A stretch of DNA of 64,000 nt from Symsagittifera roscoffensis (lineage: Eukaryota > Xenacoelomorpha > Acoela > Convolutidae): positions 26,033,649-26,097,648 of the forward strand of contig NC_087063.1 in the NCBI RefSeq assembly GCF_963678635.1. Reading direction: 5' to 3'. Below, one piece after another: positions 24,563-34,891 of this stretch (positions within the stretch are counted from its first letter, which is position 1; each line of letters starts with the position of its first letter). The notes under the pieces were generated by a model, which searched no databases, was not told the DNA's origin, and saw nothing but the letters and a program-made list of their open reading frames with translations. The translations under genes were made by a program, and so were the position numbers.

Positions 24563-25160
24563 TTAAGAAATGATCTTTTGGTCGAATATTTTTTGCTGTT
24601 TGAGGCGATTTTCAAGTGTGGTCGGATTATTTATTAGTTTTTTGACAAGTGGGTTGAGTTTTGTAAAAAATTGTTGGGGGCAATTTTCATGGTGATCGGG
24701 AGGTCGTCTTTTTCTTTATTTTTGTTTGTCAAATGATCCGGGGTATGGTGAGATTTTTATGCTTTAGGCTAATTAAAATGTTCATTTTGTTACTTTAGGC
24801 TAAGTTAACAAATTTGTTTTGGGGGTATTCGTGGTCTGAGTTGGGGAAATATTGTTGATCTTTGGGTTATTAGATAAGGGAGGGGTATGGTATTATGGTG
24901 ATTTTTATTTTAGTTGTCAAGTTGGAGTGGTTTGCTTATTTTTGACCTGGAGGTCGTAAAGTTATAGTTATAGATGTGCCTGGAGTTCTATATGATTCGT
25001 CTAATTGGTCTTAGTTTGAGTTAGAGAAAGTGACGGATTGGATGAATCCTATTGGTCTATTTTGAACTAGAATTATTGCGTACTTGTCAGCATGTTATTT
25101 TGAAAAATGTAAATGAAAAATGTTTCGGAGGTTTCAAGATTGTGAAGTATAATGTTAAAA
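24563..25160 (-). other. 600-bp spacer between pol and the small ORFs
   Basis: No ORF of note. It contains a short near-duplicate, TTTAGGCTAA, at 24764 and 24803. An internal promoter or splice acceptor for the env-side transcript could sit here; neither is demonstrable. Confidence 0.35.
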
Positions 25161-28100
25161 TTACTTTTGAAATTCCACTTTCTTTAAAATTTTAGATTGG
25201 GGGATGAATATTTTATAGTTTTTACGTGGTTGATTTCGGAGTCTTGTTGTTTTTCTATTTTCTGATTTGTCGATTTGTTCTTGGGGTATTATTTGTTCGG
25301 TCATTTTTCTATTTTTTCTTTGTTTTGGGGATTCTTTATGGTTTTGTGTATTGTTTTTGGTGGCGGTTGGTTTTGTGTTTTGATTTTCGGTGGGGTTATC
25401 ATTTTGTTCTGTGTTTTTCAGATGTGGTTCATTTTGAATGATTTTTAATCCTGTGAAAGAATATAATTGAGTTAATTCGCGGAGTGCGTATTCTTTTGGG
25501 TAATAAGGTAATAGGTTGTTTCGATGTTGAACGATTCCTTTTTTGTTTGAGTCGGTAATTTTATATGTGACATCAGTGGGTCTTGCAATTATTTGGTGTG
25601 GTCCTTTTCGAAGGGGTTGTAATTTTTTAGAAATTCCTTTTTGAGTATTAAAATTAGGTATTAAAACAAATGTTCCAATTTTTAATTCGGAGGCTGGTGT
25701 AAAACGTGAATTGATTTGTTCATTAATGTTTTGTCTTTGTAATAACTTTTTTGTTATTTTTTGATAAATTTCATTGTGTTTTTTATCTCTATTTAGAATC
25801 CATTCGGTGTGTGTACCGGAGGCTAGTTTAAGAATTTGTGGGTGATGAAAATGATCTTCATCGTGTGTATGTAAAGGTAGGTTATAACAAATTGAGTCTT
25901 TATTTGGTTGACAATAACCTTGTGCGTTTTTATGAGAATTTGCTGTAAACATTATTGGTTTGCGTGGCTTTTGGTTAAAAACCATTTCGTATGGTGACAT
26001 TCCTAAAGTTGTCGTAATTTGTGAATTATATGCTAAGGGAAATAATTTTACATCTGCTGACAATTCGGTATTTTTTGTATCATTTCCGTTGATGATACAT
26101 CTGAGATATTCTTGTAATGAACGGTTCATACCTTCGACTAAGCCGTTTGTCCAAGGTGCATGAGATGTACGTGGTTTGTGTTTTATGTTGTATAAATGAC
26201 ATAGTGTGATAATTTCATTATTTATGAATTCTGTACCGTTGTCTGTGACTAAAATTTCTGGTAGTCCGAATTTTGCTATCCAGTGTTCATAGAGTGTTGT
26301 GTAAGCGTAATAAGCGTTACAATGTGGTACTGGGTTAAGTGCTACATAATGTGTAAATGCGTCAACAATTACCATAATGTAGGAGTTTCCTTCGGATGAG
26401 GGTGAAATTGGTCCTTTAGTATCAAATGAGATACGATGGTTAAAGTACAAGCTTTGTCCTTTAAAATCTTGTTTTTGTGCTATTTGTTTTTGGTTTGGGT
26501 AAGGTTTATTTAGTTGACATACTATACAATCATTGCATAGTACTTTTATCCAAATTGGTGCATTTGGGAAGTAAAAATTTTGTATAAAGTTTGAATATGT
26601 TTTTTCTGATCCAGAATGTCCTTTAATATTTTGCGTATGTGAAATATTAAAAGCTATGAGAATCATACTTAAAGGGAGACAGGGAACTGTAGATTCATTC
26701 AGGTTATACTCTAAAAGGTCTGTATTTTCGTTAATTGTTGTGTTGTTAAATTTGCGAAAGTATCGGAGGAGTGTTTTGTTTCCTAGAATGGTTGAATCTG
26801 CCTTGACAGGTTTAGTTTTATATTTGTGCCATGATTTTAGTTGTCTAATTATCGGGTCAAGATTTTGATATTGTTTCAGTGTTGAAATTGTAATTGTTTC
26901 TGTTGGAGGGAGAAAAATGTTTTCAATTTCGAATTTAGATAAGGGTATTGTATCAAGTGGGTCGTGGAGGTCAAAAACTTGGTTTATTGTGTATTTTGAA
27001 TCATTTGTTTGTGGTCCTGATAAATTTATTTTATCAGTTAAATTTTCTTTTTCAATTAGTGGAAAATGGTCTTTCTTAGGTGGGTGTTGTTTTGTTCGTT
27101 TTTGTTGGGTGTTATTTTTTATCCATTGAGAATATGGGATTGGTTTGAAAGTTGATGTTCCAAGTAGATCAACTTCATAATGATTATTTTGACAATCTAA
27201 ATAAAGTGGGAAATGTTGTAAACTATTTATTTGTGATTGTTCAATATCAGTTTTTACTGCATATTTGCATTCCAATCGGGGTGATGTTTCGTTTTCTGCA
27301 AGGTAGAATTTTATGTTTTTGGGTATTTCAACTGTTGTTTTTCGTGTAAGTAATTCAGGTGGTGTATTTCGACTTAAGGTGTCTGGTAATGCAAGATTTT
27401 TTCCTGCAGTCCAAACTATATGTAAGTTTGGAAATTTCATTAGAATTAGTTGAAATCTGTAAACTCGGTGGTTTGGGTTAGATTTTTGTGTAAAAAGAAA
27501 GATGATTGGTTTATGGTCTGTGAATAAAACTGTGGGGTGTTTTGATCCAAGTATCAGAAATTCATATTCTGTCAGTGTATATATTATGGCTGTACATTCT
27601 CTCATTAGAGTTGAGAGTCGTAGCTCTGCTTGAGTGAATAATCGAGAATTTGCTGATATGAGGTTCATTTTATTTGTACCATTATGTGATTGTAATAGTG
27701 CTGCACCGATGCCAAAGTTCGAAGCATCGCACATTGCATAAAATGGTTGATTTGAATCTGGAATTGTGTTTGAAATTTGTTCAGTTAAAAGTTTCTTTAT
27801 TTCTTCAAATCGTGTTTGATGTTCTGTGTTCCATTCAAAATTATTTTGTTGTCTAAGGATGTTATAAAATGGTCGTAGATATAATTGCATTTTATAAACA
27901 TATTTACTTAAAAAGTTAAACATTCCAAGAAATTCTTGGATTTTCTTTTTATTTGTTGGTGGTTGAAGTTTTTGAATAGCGTCAATGCGTGATTTCAATG
28001 GAGTGATTGTTTTTCTTTCTATATTATGTCCTAAGAATTTAACTCTTGTCAAAAAGAAGTGTGATTTATCGGGGGCGGCCTTCAGATTTTCGTTCTGAAG

Positions 28101-31100
28101 TATTTGGTGATATTTTTCTAAAACATTGAACATCTCGTCTTTTGTTTGTGATTGCATAAAAACATCGTCTAAATAGGTGATTGCGTTTTTCTTGAGTATT
28201 AGTGGTCTAAAAATTTTGCTCATAAAAGCTGAAAATGCTGCTGGTCCTATGGATATTCCATAGAATAAGCGGTTGAATTCATATTGTTGGTTTCCGATAA
28301 CAAATTGTGTTAAACGTCGTGATTGTTCATCTAGTGGCATTTGATTGTATGCACTATTCATATCGGCGGTTGTAAAGTATTTGCCGTTTATTTTTGTTAA
28401 AATAACTTGTATTGGTTCAATGGGCCAATTACATTTTGATTCATCTATAAGTGAATTGAGGTATCTAGCATCGAGAACGATTTTTAATGATTCTCCTTTA
28501 GCTAGAATGATAACGGGGTTGATAAATGTGTTCCCTTTTGGTTGTTCTTCTTTATTAACTGGTGATATAATATTGTATTGTTCTAAAATATCGAGTAATC
28601 TGTTTACTTTATCATGTAAGTGAATTGGTACTTTACTTGCTCTCTGTTTTTTGAAAACTGCGTCTGGTTTTAACGGGAGATGTAGTGATGAACTGATTTT
28701 TCCAACATCGAATTTTGATGTTGCATAGACTGATGAATATTTAATTAGCTGTTTGGCTAACTTTTCGAATTCGTCTTGTGTTATTTGTGAATGTTGGAAA
28801 TTAAACATTGTTAAAAATTTCTGTTGGTCCTCTGTGTAGTTACTTATGTTGAATGTAGGTTTGAAATATGGAGTTTTTGTGAAATAATCCGTATTTCTGT
28901 TTTCGTTACTTATTATTTTATTTATAGATAATTCTTCATTAAGAATTGTAGATTGGCAAATATCTAGTAATTGGAGTATATTATTTACGCGATAGGCTTT
29001 TTCGTGTATTGGTGATATTGTAGCGTTGGTTTCACAATATCCTAAAAGTCCTAAAGGTAATGTTACTTGGTAAGGTGTGTTGTTATAGACATGTAAGGAA
29101 ATGATATCTGAATTCGAATTTTTCAAATATTTTATGGATGAGATTGTGATTTTGAAAAATTTGTGAATAGGTTTGAATTCAAAATCTGACATATAAAATT
29201 TTTGTTTGTTTTGTTCTTTATCATATTGGTGAACTTGTTTGATTGAAAAATTATAGATGTTTCCTGATAGTGGTTTCAAGTGTTTTCTTTGTTGGTTAAA
29301 TATCGGGTAGAATTTTGAAAAGAATGGTGGTTGTTTATTTAATCTTTGAAAAAATGTTAAGGATGTTTCTTTTGTTTTTGTATATTTATCTTTGATTAAT
29401 ATTTTACTATTTAGTATGTTAATTGTTGGTATATACTTCGAAATAAATGGTATTCCGATGATATTATATTTAATATCAGTGATATGGAATATTTGTTTAA
29501 ATGGCTTATTTAAAATTTTGCTTTGCTCCATTGTTCTGGTGGGGAGGAGAAATAATTGGATTTTTCCGTAGTTTATCAATGTTGATCCTTGTGCTGTTGC
29601 TAACTTACTGGAGGTTTCAAGGGGTGTTAGTTTTGGGTGTAAAGTTTTTATTTCATTCCATGTGGGGATGTTTATTATGTTTGATTCTGCTCCTGAATCA
29701 ATTAAAAAATCTATTTCAAGGTCTGGTGGTTGAAATTCTTTATTTCTTGGGCTTTCTAAGAGAAATGGTATTGTCCAAATTTTTTCTTTGGGTTGTTCTT
29801 TTTGTATATTTTGATAAATGTGGTTTGTATTCAAGCATTTTGTTTTGATATTTTTAATGGTTTGATTTGTAGTGTTAATCTCATTTGTTTCTTGCGTCGT
29901 TGGTGTGGAATTTATGGGTGTAGTGTAATAATTTTGAAGAAATTCTGATTGATTTTCATATATGTGTGATGAAAAAGGTTGTTCATATATGACAGATTCA
30001 TAGTCATTTTCGACTTTTATCATATTGATAGAAAGAGTGTTTTCTGTATCACTTTCTGAATCTGATGATGTACAGTTTATTTGATTGAGTTGTAACGTAT
30101 CAGTTACTGTGTCATCAATACCTGGAGGGTCTGATGTTGTTTCTGGATTAGATTGTACTTGATTAATATGTCTTTGATGTTTAGGTGTACTACTTCTGTG
30201 GCGATTATTAGAATTATTATAGTTATTATTATTCCGGTGTGGTGATTGGGAATAATTTCTATAACGATTATTATAACTTGAGTGTCGATTTTGTGAATTA
30301 TTTCGCGATCTGTTTTGGTAATTATTGTTTGGTCTGTTATAGTTCGATCTATTATATGAGTTATTCCTTGATCGATTGTTCGGGTAATTCTGGTTTCGGT
30401 TGTTTGAATAACTTCTATTTCGATTATTTGAGTAGTTTCTATTCCTATTGTATGATGAATTTCGTGATTGGTTGTTTGGATAGTAGTTATTTCTTGATTG
30501 GGAATTAGATCTAGAAACAAATCGTTGTGTATTTGAATGTGATCTGGAGTAGTTATTTCGACTATTTGGTCTATTGTAGTGATTTTGTGATGAATTATGC
30601 GTGTTTCTTCGTTCTGGTGATCTTCCTCTATAACTTGAGTTATATGGTGATTGATTTCTTGTATAATTTGTGTTGTTCGGGAGTGGTTTTCCTGAACTGT
30701 TGTTGCTGTAGACTGTTTTGTTCGGTAGATTTTGATCTTTTTTCATGTATTGATAGAATGATTTATTTGGTTCGTTATATTTTTGAGGTTTATTTTGATT
30801 GTCTTGCTGTTTTTGTCTACATTCGGAAATACTATGTCCGTATCGTCGGCAATAATTACACCATTTTTTGAAAGATGGTTTGCCTTTAAAGTTTGGGTTC
30901 TTTTCGTAAATATTGAGTATTTCAGTGATTTTTTCAACGAGGTCTGTCTCTGATTCCTGTATATTATTAATATTAGTGGGAGTCGTTTCAATTCTGTTAA
31001 CGTATTGTAATTTCAGATTTTCCGTTTCTTCTAGTTTCATCGTGATTTCTGCTTGTTCTAATTTGTCTACTAGTTTTCGAAAATCTAAATCGGGTTCTCG

Positions 31101-32162
31101 AATTGAAGAAGGATGGGATGCTCTCTTTTTTATTGCTATTTTCCTTAATTGTGGTGTTAAGGTCATCATTAAGATTTCTGTCATCTTTGTGTTTTTATAG
31201 TCGTGTGTATTTAGTGAATATGCTTTTCGAACTAGTGTTTCGATTCGTACTGCTAATTGCTTGATGGTTTCGTTTGGTAATCTGCGAATTTCATTACATA
31301 AAACTCTTTGTTGTTGTTTGTTTCTTTCGGAGTCAAACATTTTTGAAAATTCCTGTGTAAACCTTTTCCAGTTTGATTTTATTTCTAGAGGTAGTACTGA
31401 AAACCATTTTTGGGCTGCGCCATCTAAGGTTGTTTGTATTAACGCTGTGCGTCGATGTATCCAGTTTTGATGTAGTGGTGTATTAATTGGTTCAGGTCCA
31501 ATATTTAAAATCAGGTTTGCTGTTACTGCATTTAAATCTTCTACAGAGTATTCAGGGTCTGTTCCTGTGAAAACCATTAAAGGTTTGTTTGATGTTATTG
31601 ATGATCCACCCATAAGGTATGGATTCATTGTCATTTGTAATGATTCTGCTGCATTTGGCATTTGAGAAAAATTTGAAAGTTGGTTTCTTGTTATTTCATG
31701 TTGTTGGAGATAATATGGGAGTGGTATTTCATTTTGCATTTGTGATGGTTGATACGAGTGTGCAGTCATTGGATTTTGTTGTTGAATTGGTTGAAAAGAT
31801 TGTGTATTAATTAGATTTTGTTGTTGAATTGGTTGTTGATGTTGTGCATCTATTGGTTGTGGAGAAAAATTTCTATGATTTGTACGTGTTTTCTGTATTT
31901 CTTGTCTACGATATTCTTGAGTATTTGGTGCAAATATATCTGGTTGTAAGAAATCATCATCTGAGGATAAATAATCCATTTGATAAGATGTCTGTTTTCT
32001 ATTTTTATTTTGTTGAAAAAATGGGTAATTTTCACTGTGATCCTGTGGAGGATTTGTTTGGAAATTTATTGAATTAGGTTGGGTCATTGGGTTATCCCAA
32101 TTTCGAGATCTTGTATATTGGTTAAAATTTCTTTGTGGTTGATTATATGTTTTTGATGGATG
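25161..32162 (-). CDS. gag-pol: Gag-Pol polyprotein, Ty3/gypsy class, 5' end lost in gap
   Basis: One uninterrupted frame of about 2330 visible residues with no frameshift between gag and pol. In order on the coding strand: a Gln/Asn-rich gag; a CCHC zinc knuckle CNYCRRYGHSISEC (30819-30860); a long Asn/Arg/Ser/Tyr-rich nucleic-acid-binding tract (about 30150-30750); an aspartic protease LIDSGAES (29688-29699 for DSGA); reverse transcriptase with YLDD (28164-28175); RNase H with CDAS and TDHKP; integrase zinc domain (H..H..CNDCIVC), core TDNGTEF and LVEGMNR; and a GPY/F-like KGPHQI module. All catalytic residues looked for are present, so the enzyme set appears intact. The start codon lies in or beyond the gap; the frame appears to run on past the gap only by chance. 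Confidence 0.95.
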   Translation of the reverse strand, partial: HPSKTYNQPQRNFNQYTRSRNWDNPMTQPNSINFQTNPPQDHSENYPFFQQNKNRKQTSYQMDYLSSDDDFLQPDIFAPNTQEYRRQEIQKTRTNHRNFSPQPIDAQHQQPIQQQNLINTQSFQPIQQQNPMTAHSYQPSQMQNEIPLPYYLQQHEITRNQLSNFSQMPNAAESLQMTMNPYLMGGSSITSNKPLMVFTGTDPEYSVEDLNAVTANLILNIGPEPINTPLHQNWIHRRTALIQTTLDGAAQKWFSVLPLEIKSNWKRFTQEFSKMFDSERNKQQQRVLCNEIRRLPNETIKQLAVRIETLVRKAYSLNTHDYKNTKMTEILMMTLTPQLRKIAIKKRASHPSSIREPDLDFRKLVDKLEQAEITMKLEETENLKLQYVNRIETTPTNINNIQESETDLVEKITEILNIYEKNPNFKGKPSFKKWCNYCRRYGHSISECRQKQQDNQNKPQKYNEPNKSFYQYMKKDQNLPNKTVYSNNSSGKPLPNNTNYTRNQSPYNSSYRGRSPERRNTHNSSQNHYNRPNSRNNYSRSHSNTQRFVSRSNSQSRNNYYPNNQSRNSSYNRNRNYSNNRNRSYSNNRNQNYPNNRSRNNSYNRSNYNRPNNNYQNRSRNNSQNRHSSYNNRYRNYSQSPHRNNNNYNNSNNRHRSSTPKHQRHINQVQSNPETTSDPPGIDDTVTDTLQLNQINCTSSDSESDTENTLSINMIKVENDYESVIYEQPFSSHIYENQSEFLQNYYTTPINSTPTTQETNEINTTNQTIKNIKTKCLNTNHIYQNIQKEQPKEKIWTIPFLLESPRNKEFQPPDLEIDFLIDSGAESNIINIPTWNEIKTLHPKLTPLETSSKLATAQGSTLINYGKIQLFLLPTRTMEQSKILNKPFKQIFHITDIKYNIIGIPFISKYIPTINILNSKILIKDKYTKTKETSLTFFQRLNKQPPFFSKFYPIFNQQRKHLKPLSGNIYNFSIKQVHQYDKEQNKQKFYMSDFEFKPIHKFFKITISSIKYLKNSNSDIISLHVYNNTPYQVTLPLGLLGYCETNATISPIHEKAYRVNNILQLLDICQSTILNEELSINKIISNENRNTDYFTKTPYFKPTFNISNYTEDQQKFLTMFNFQHSQITQDEFEKLAKQLIKYSSVYATSKFDVGKISSSLHLPLKPDAVFKKQRASKVPIHLHDKVNRLLDILEQYNIISPVNKEEQPKGNTFINPVIILAKGESLKIVLDARYLNSLIDESKCNWPIEPIQVILTKINGKYFTTADMNSAYNQMPLDEQSRRLTQFVIGNQQYEFNRLFYGISIGPAAFSAFMSKIFRPLILKKNAITYLDDVFMQSQTKDEMFNVLEKYHQILQNENLKAAPDKSHFFLTRVKFLGHNIERKTITPLKSRIDAIQKLQPPTNKKKIQEFLGMFNFLSKYVYKMQLYLRPFYNILRQQNNFEWNTEHQTRFEEIKKLLTEQISNTIPDSNQPFYAMCDASNFGIGAALLQSHNGTNKMNLISANSRLFTQAELRLSTLMRECTAIIYTLTEYEFLILGSKHPTVLFTDHKPIIFLFTQKSNPNHRVYRFQLILMKFPNLHIVWTAGKNLALPDTLSRNTPPELLTRKTTVEIPKNIKFYLAENETSPRLECKYAVKTDIEQSQINSLQHFPLYLDCQNNHYEVDLLGTSTFKPIPYSQWIKNNTQQKRTKQHPPKKDHFPLIEKENLTDKINLSGPQTNDSKYTINQVFDLHDPLDTIPLSKFEIENIFLPPTETITISTLKQYQNLDPIIRQLKSWHKYKTKPVKADSTILGNKTLLRYFRKFNNTTINENTDLLEYNLNESTVPCLPLSMILIAFNISHTQNIKGHSGSEKTYSNFIQNFYFPNAPIWIKVLCNDCIVCQLNKPYPNQKQIAQKQDFKGQSLYFNHRISFDTKGPISPSSEGNSYIMVIVDAFTHYVALNPVPHCNAYYAYTTLYEHWIAKFGLPEILVTDNGTEFINNEIITLCHLYNIKHKPRTSHAPWTNGLVEGMNRSLQEYLRCIINGNDTKNTELSADVKLFPLAYNSQITTTLGMSPYEMVFNQKPRKPIMFTANSHKNAQGYCQPNKDSICYNLPLHTHDEDHFHHPQILKLASGTHTEWILNRDKKHNEIYQKITKKLLQRQNINEQINSRFTPASELKIGTFVLIPNFNTQKGISKKLQPLRKGPHQIIARPTDVTYKITDSNKKGIVQHRNNLLPYYPKEYALRELTQLYSFTGLKIIQNEPHLKNTEQNDNPTENQNTKPTATKNNTQNHKESPKQRKNRKMTEQIIPQEQIDKSENRKTTRLRNQPRKNYKIFIPQSKILKKVEFQK
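30819..30860 (-). other. Nucleocapsid CCHC zinc knuckle in Gag
   Basis: CX2CX4HX4C spacing exactly as in retroviral nucleocapsids, followed at once by a tract dominated by Asn, Arg, Ser and Tyr, which should bind RNA. Confidence 0.9.
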
Positions 32163-32362
32163 NNNNNNNNNNNNNNNNNNNNNNNNNNNNNNNNNNNNNN
32201 NNNNNNNNNNNNNNNNNNNNNNNNNNNNNNNNNNNNNNNNNNNNNNNNNNNNNNNNNNNNNNNNNNNNNNNNNNNNNNNNNNNNNNNNNNNNNNNNNNNN
32301 NNNNNNNNNNNNNNNNNNNNNNNNNNNNNNNNNNNNNNNNNNNNNNNNNNNNNNNNNNNNNN
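32163..32362. other. Assembly gap of 200 N
   Basis: Exactly 200 unknown bases. Left of it lies gag of the retroelement; right of it lies the end of dispersed repeat A. The missing part must include the gag start, primer binding site and 5' LTR, so the true gap is probably longer than shown. Confidence 0.95.
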
Positions 32363-32410
32363 AGTTCATTGACTCTTCCAACTGTCTGTTTTCTATATTT
32401 TTGACAAAAA
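32363..32410 (+). repeat. Dispersed repeat A, end fragment
   Basis: Begins at the gap edge with TTCATTGACTCTTCCAACTG followed by TCTGTTTTCTAT, the end of repeat A. The retroelement may therefore have inserted in or beside a repeat A copy, or the gap may join separate copies. Confidence 0.5.
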
Positions 32411-33037
32411 AATAAATTCAAACGCAATATAAACAGCGAGGAAGATATCCTTGAGATGTTTATAAATGAATTAGCTAAACATGTTAAGGCTCAAGATAAT
32501 CAAGCCGGTAGAATTGAGCGAATAAGCTGCAGCTGGAATTCATTTTGCCGGTGTTTTAGCGAATGACGCGGCTCCATGAGCTCTAAGATTTTTCTACTCG
32601 CTTGAAGGGCATCCGCTGAAAACTCCGAGGTTTTGGAGAATGGAGACGTCGAGGTCCTTCAGGCCAGAGTTCTAGCCTTTAATTTTTTGTGGTGAAGACT
32701 GAGGTTCAGGTATGACTTTGTAGGCCAGAAATCGCTTTTATCAACGCTGAGCTCCCGAAAAATCCGAAATTATAGCGAATGAAAGCTTGAGAGAGGTTGT
32801 TGACTTTGTGATCTAAATACCAGGAGGTGCAGAAAAGCTCGGACAACTGGGGTATCAAAAACTTAATGATAAAGTGAATGGTATTGATAGAAGTGGGGCT
32901 AGGGGATTGTCTTGCTGATTGACTTGAAAATGAGAGCTTCAACAAATTAAACCAGGATGGTTGCCTGCAGTATGGCTAATGATTTTCAGATAGTTTTTTG
33001 GTCCCGTTGATCATTAAATCAAGTCTTTTTGACTCGC

Positions 33038-33110
33038 GATAGCAAGTGTTTAGTAATCGGGTGCTAGACTTTTTTTGGTTGAAAACTTTGTCAAAATTTT
33101 GACGTAGACG
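33038..33110 (+). repeat. Dispersed repeat B, copy 1
   Basis: Shows GCGATAGCAAGTGTTTAGTA then ATCGGGTGCTAGAC and TTTTTTTGG. The same order (GCGA.AGCAAG, TAATCGGG, CTAGAC, T run, CCCG) recurs at 33553, 42738, 42930 and 63658. Copies at 42.8 kb and 63.7 kb lie next to tRNA-like segments, so this may be the body of a SINE. Confidence 0.5.
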
Positions 33111-33552
33111 TAGGTGGCGCACTGACTTGCTCAATTTCTTAACAAGTTAGTGTACTACCACTTTCTCATCTCTTATTATGCGTGCGAATATGTCTATAAA
33201 GATTGAAATAATTGGAAAGACCTATAAAAAATCTGCGGTTTTTTGCGGCTGCATGGCTTTCGCCTTGATTTCTGTTTACTCAGATGCCCATTTTTTTCGG
33301 AAAATTGCTAAATTTAATGCATTTTTTCGCCCCATACTTTAGATGGACTTTTGTATACTCTGTTTAGAATAGGTTGATGAAACTCACGAGCTTTAGCGGG
33401 CGTAGTATAATAGTAGGCGTATTTTTTCCCAAGCAAAGTCGCAAATATTGGTGCCACTTTTAGGGCACCTTTGCGGTATTTAGTAGCATGTGCTTTGACA
33501 TTCGACAATTAACAGAAAAAAGCTGTTTATTTCAAGCAACAGTGCAATAATT

Positions 33553-33620
33553 AGGCTTGCGAGAGCAAGTGTCTTGTAATCGGGAACAAGACATTTTTTC
33601 CCGAAAAAAACTTTTCGTAC
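33553..33620 (+). repeat. Dispersed repeat B, copy 2
   Basis: GCGAGAGCAAGTGTCTTGTA then ATCGGGAACAAGACATTTTT and TTCCCG, close to copy 1 in order and spacing. Confidence 0.5.
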
Positions 33621-34817
33621 ATATTTTAATGAAACTGTGAAGTTGCCTTATTAGTGAAATTCAGCAACAGGTAATGCTGTTGTCTTTGTACCCTTTTTTC
33701 TGGGGTTCGCTTCACGATAACTACTCATTTTTTTCAATGTGTATGCAATTAAATTGTTTTCCGGGAAAAATTAAACTGTCGGACTTTCGTTTGTCTGCTT
33801 ATGTTGTGTCAGCTTAATTGGGGAATTTTATCGTGGCATCAGCAATATTTATTGTAGATGCGAGTGTTTTTAATTTACTCTTGTAATTTTTAAGAGTGAT
33901 GGCCCTGACGTTGTATATTTTCCTTGGTTTTCCTTTCGTTTTTTGCTAAAAAGCTTTGTTCGGCCTGAATAGTTTCGGCTTATGTTGTATAGGTTTTTTT
34001 TGCTTAAGTTTTTCAGCCTGTGTTTTTCGACTGCCTGTTCTTCTGAAATTCTTCTCATTTTTTTCACCAATTGTTTATTACTTTTTCGATTTTGTTATTT
34101 TCATCTCATTACGATTCGCTAGCCTACAATGATACGATTGCGTTGTATCGTAAATGACGAGAAGCTTCGCTTCATCTCTCTGGTAAAATTCTATTTCAGA
34201 AATTTTCGTTCTCATTATTTCGGGCAATTTTTGATATGCATAATTTATTCTTAATTAGCTTCATGCTCTCAAATTTATCTCATGCAAAGTAGGCGTGGAC
34301 GCACTTTGCTTAGCATTTTGGTTGAAATATCTAACAATGCAATTGCGACCAAGTTCTTTGAGACCGTTTTGCCTCAAAAAAACTGTTTCCAATTGCTAAA
34401 AACAAGATCTTTTTAAAATATGGTTTTTTGTTACCATAATTTTTGTCCGTAATCATGTATTGTCTTTGCCATCACCAAGCATTATCAAATGGGAACCTAG
34501 GTTTTTTAGATGCTTTCCAAATTGTTACATTCATTGGCAATTTTTTAGCATATGTAATTATTTTAATTGTGGATAGTGTTGGCAAATAGTCAAAGGCCCG
34601 TGGCGCAGATGTGAGGACAGAATAATTCGAGATTTTATAATTCACAGCAGAAATTAATTTCACTTTTTCTTTATTTACACTACCGTCAGCTTAGTGTGTT
34701 ATTACGAACCTTCTCTTTTTTCTTACCTAAAGTGTTCATTAAAAGTGTTCATTTATTTGGAAATTTCATTGCATCTGTTCTCTGCTTCATCTATGGCTAG
34801 TGTTTGCTACCTATTAA

Positions 34818-34891
34818 GCTTCCGTCGCTGAGTGGTTAGTGTATGTGACTCTTAATCTCAAGGTCGCATGCTCGAATCTCGGACGTTGTCG
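34818..34891 (+). repeat. tRNA-Lys(CTT)-like sequence, degenerate
   Basis: The anticodon-arm region (GTGACTCTTAATCTCAAGGTCG), read without its first two bases, matches the usual tRNA-Lys(CUU) arm, with loop CTCTTAA. A weak A box (GCTGAGTGGTTAG) and a B box variant (GCTCGAATC) are present. The acceptor ends do not pair, so it is a tRNA pseudogene or the head of a tRNA-derived SINE and not a working tRNA. Confidence 0.55.

Larger units (their letters stand above)
16430..32162 (-). mobile_element. Large env-bearing Ty3/gypsy-class retroelement with extra ORFs
   Basis: A run of minus-strand ORFs in one orientation: gag-pol, two hydrophobic ORFs, a Pro/Gln-rich ORF, an envelope-like glycoprotein and a 601-residue ORF. 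The order PR-RT-RNaseH-IN in pol places it in the Ty3/gypsy class. The plus strand across the region is strongly rich in T and G and poor in C, so the coding strand is rich in A and C; this bias starts near 16430 and stops at the assembly gap, which is how the left edge was set. The left edge may be off by several hundred bases. No LTR could be confirmed because the second copy would lie in or beyond the gap. The visible part, more than 15 kb, is long for this class. Confidence 0.75.
32411..34817. other. Repeat-rich intergenic region
   Basis: No supported gene. Contains repeat B copies at 33038-33110 and 33553-33620 (below), a segment near 33770-33860 related to 15825-15905, and AT-rich DNA. 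The weak frames here have non-coding composition. Confidence 0.45.

Noticed and set aside
30104-30520. 138-residue frame rich in Ile and Thr on the minus strand
   Set aside because: It is the alternate frame of the Asn/Arg/Ser-rich tract in Gag.
32143-32427. Frames running through the gap, including an apparent N-terminus of gag-pol
   Set aside because: They are artefacts of translating N bases; the apparent start lies in the flanking repeat A.
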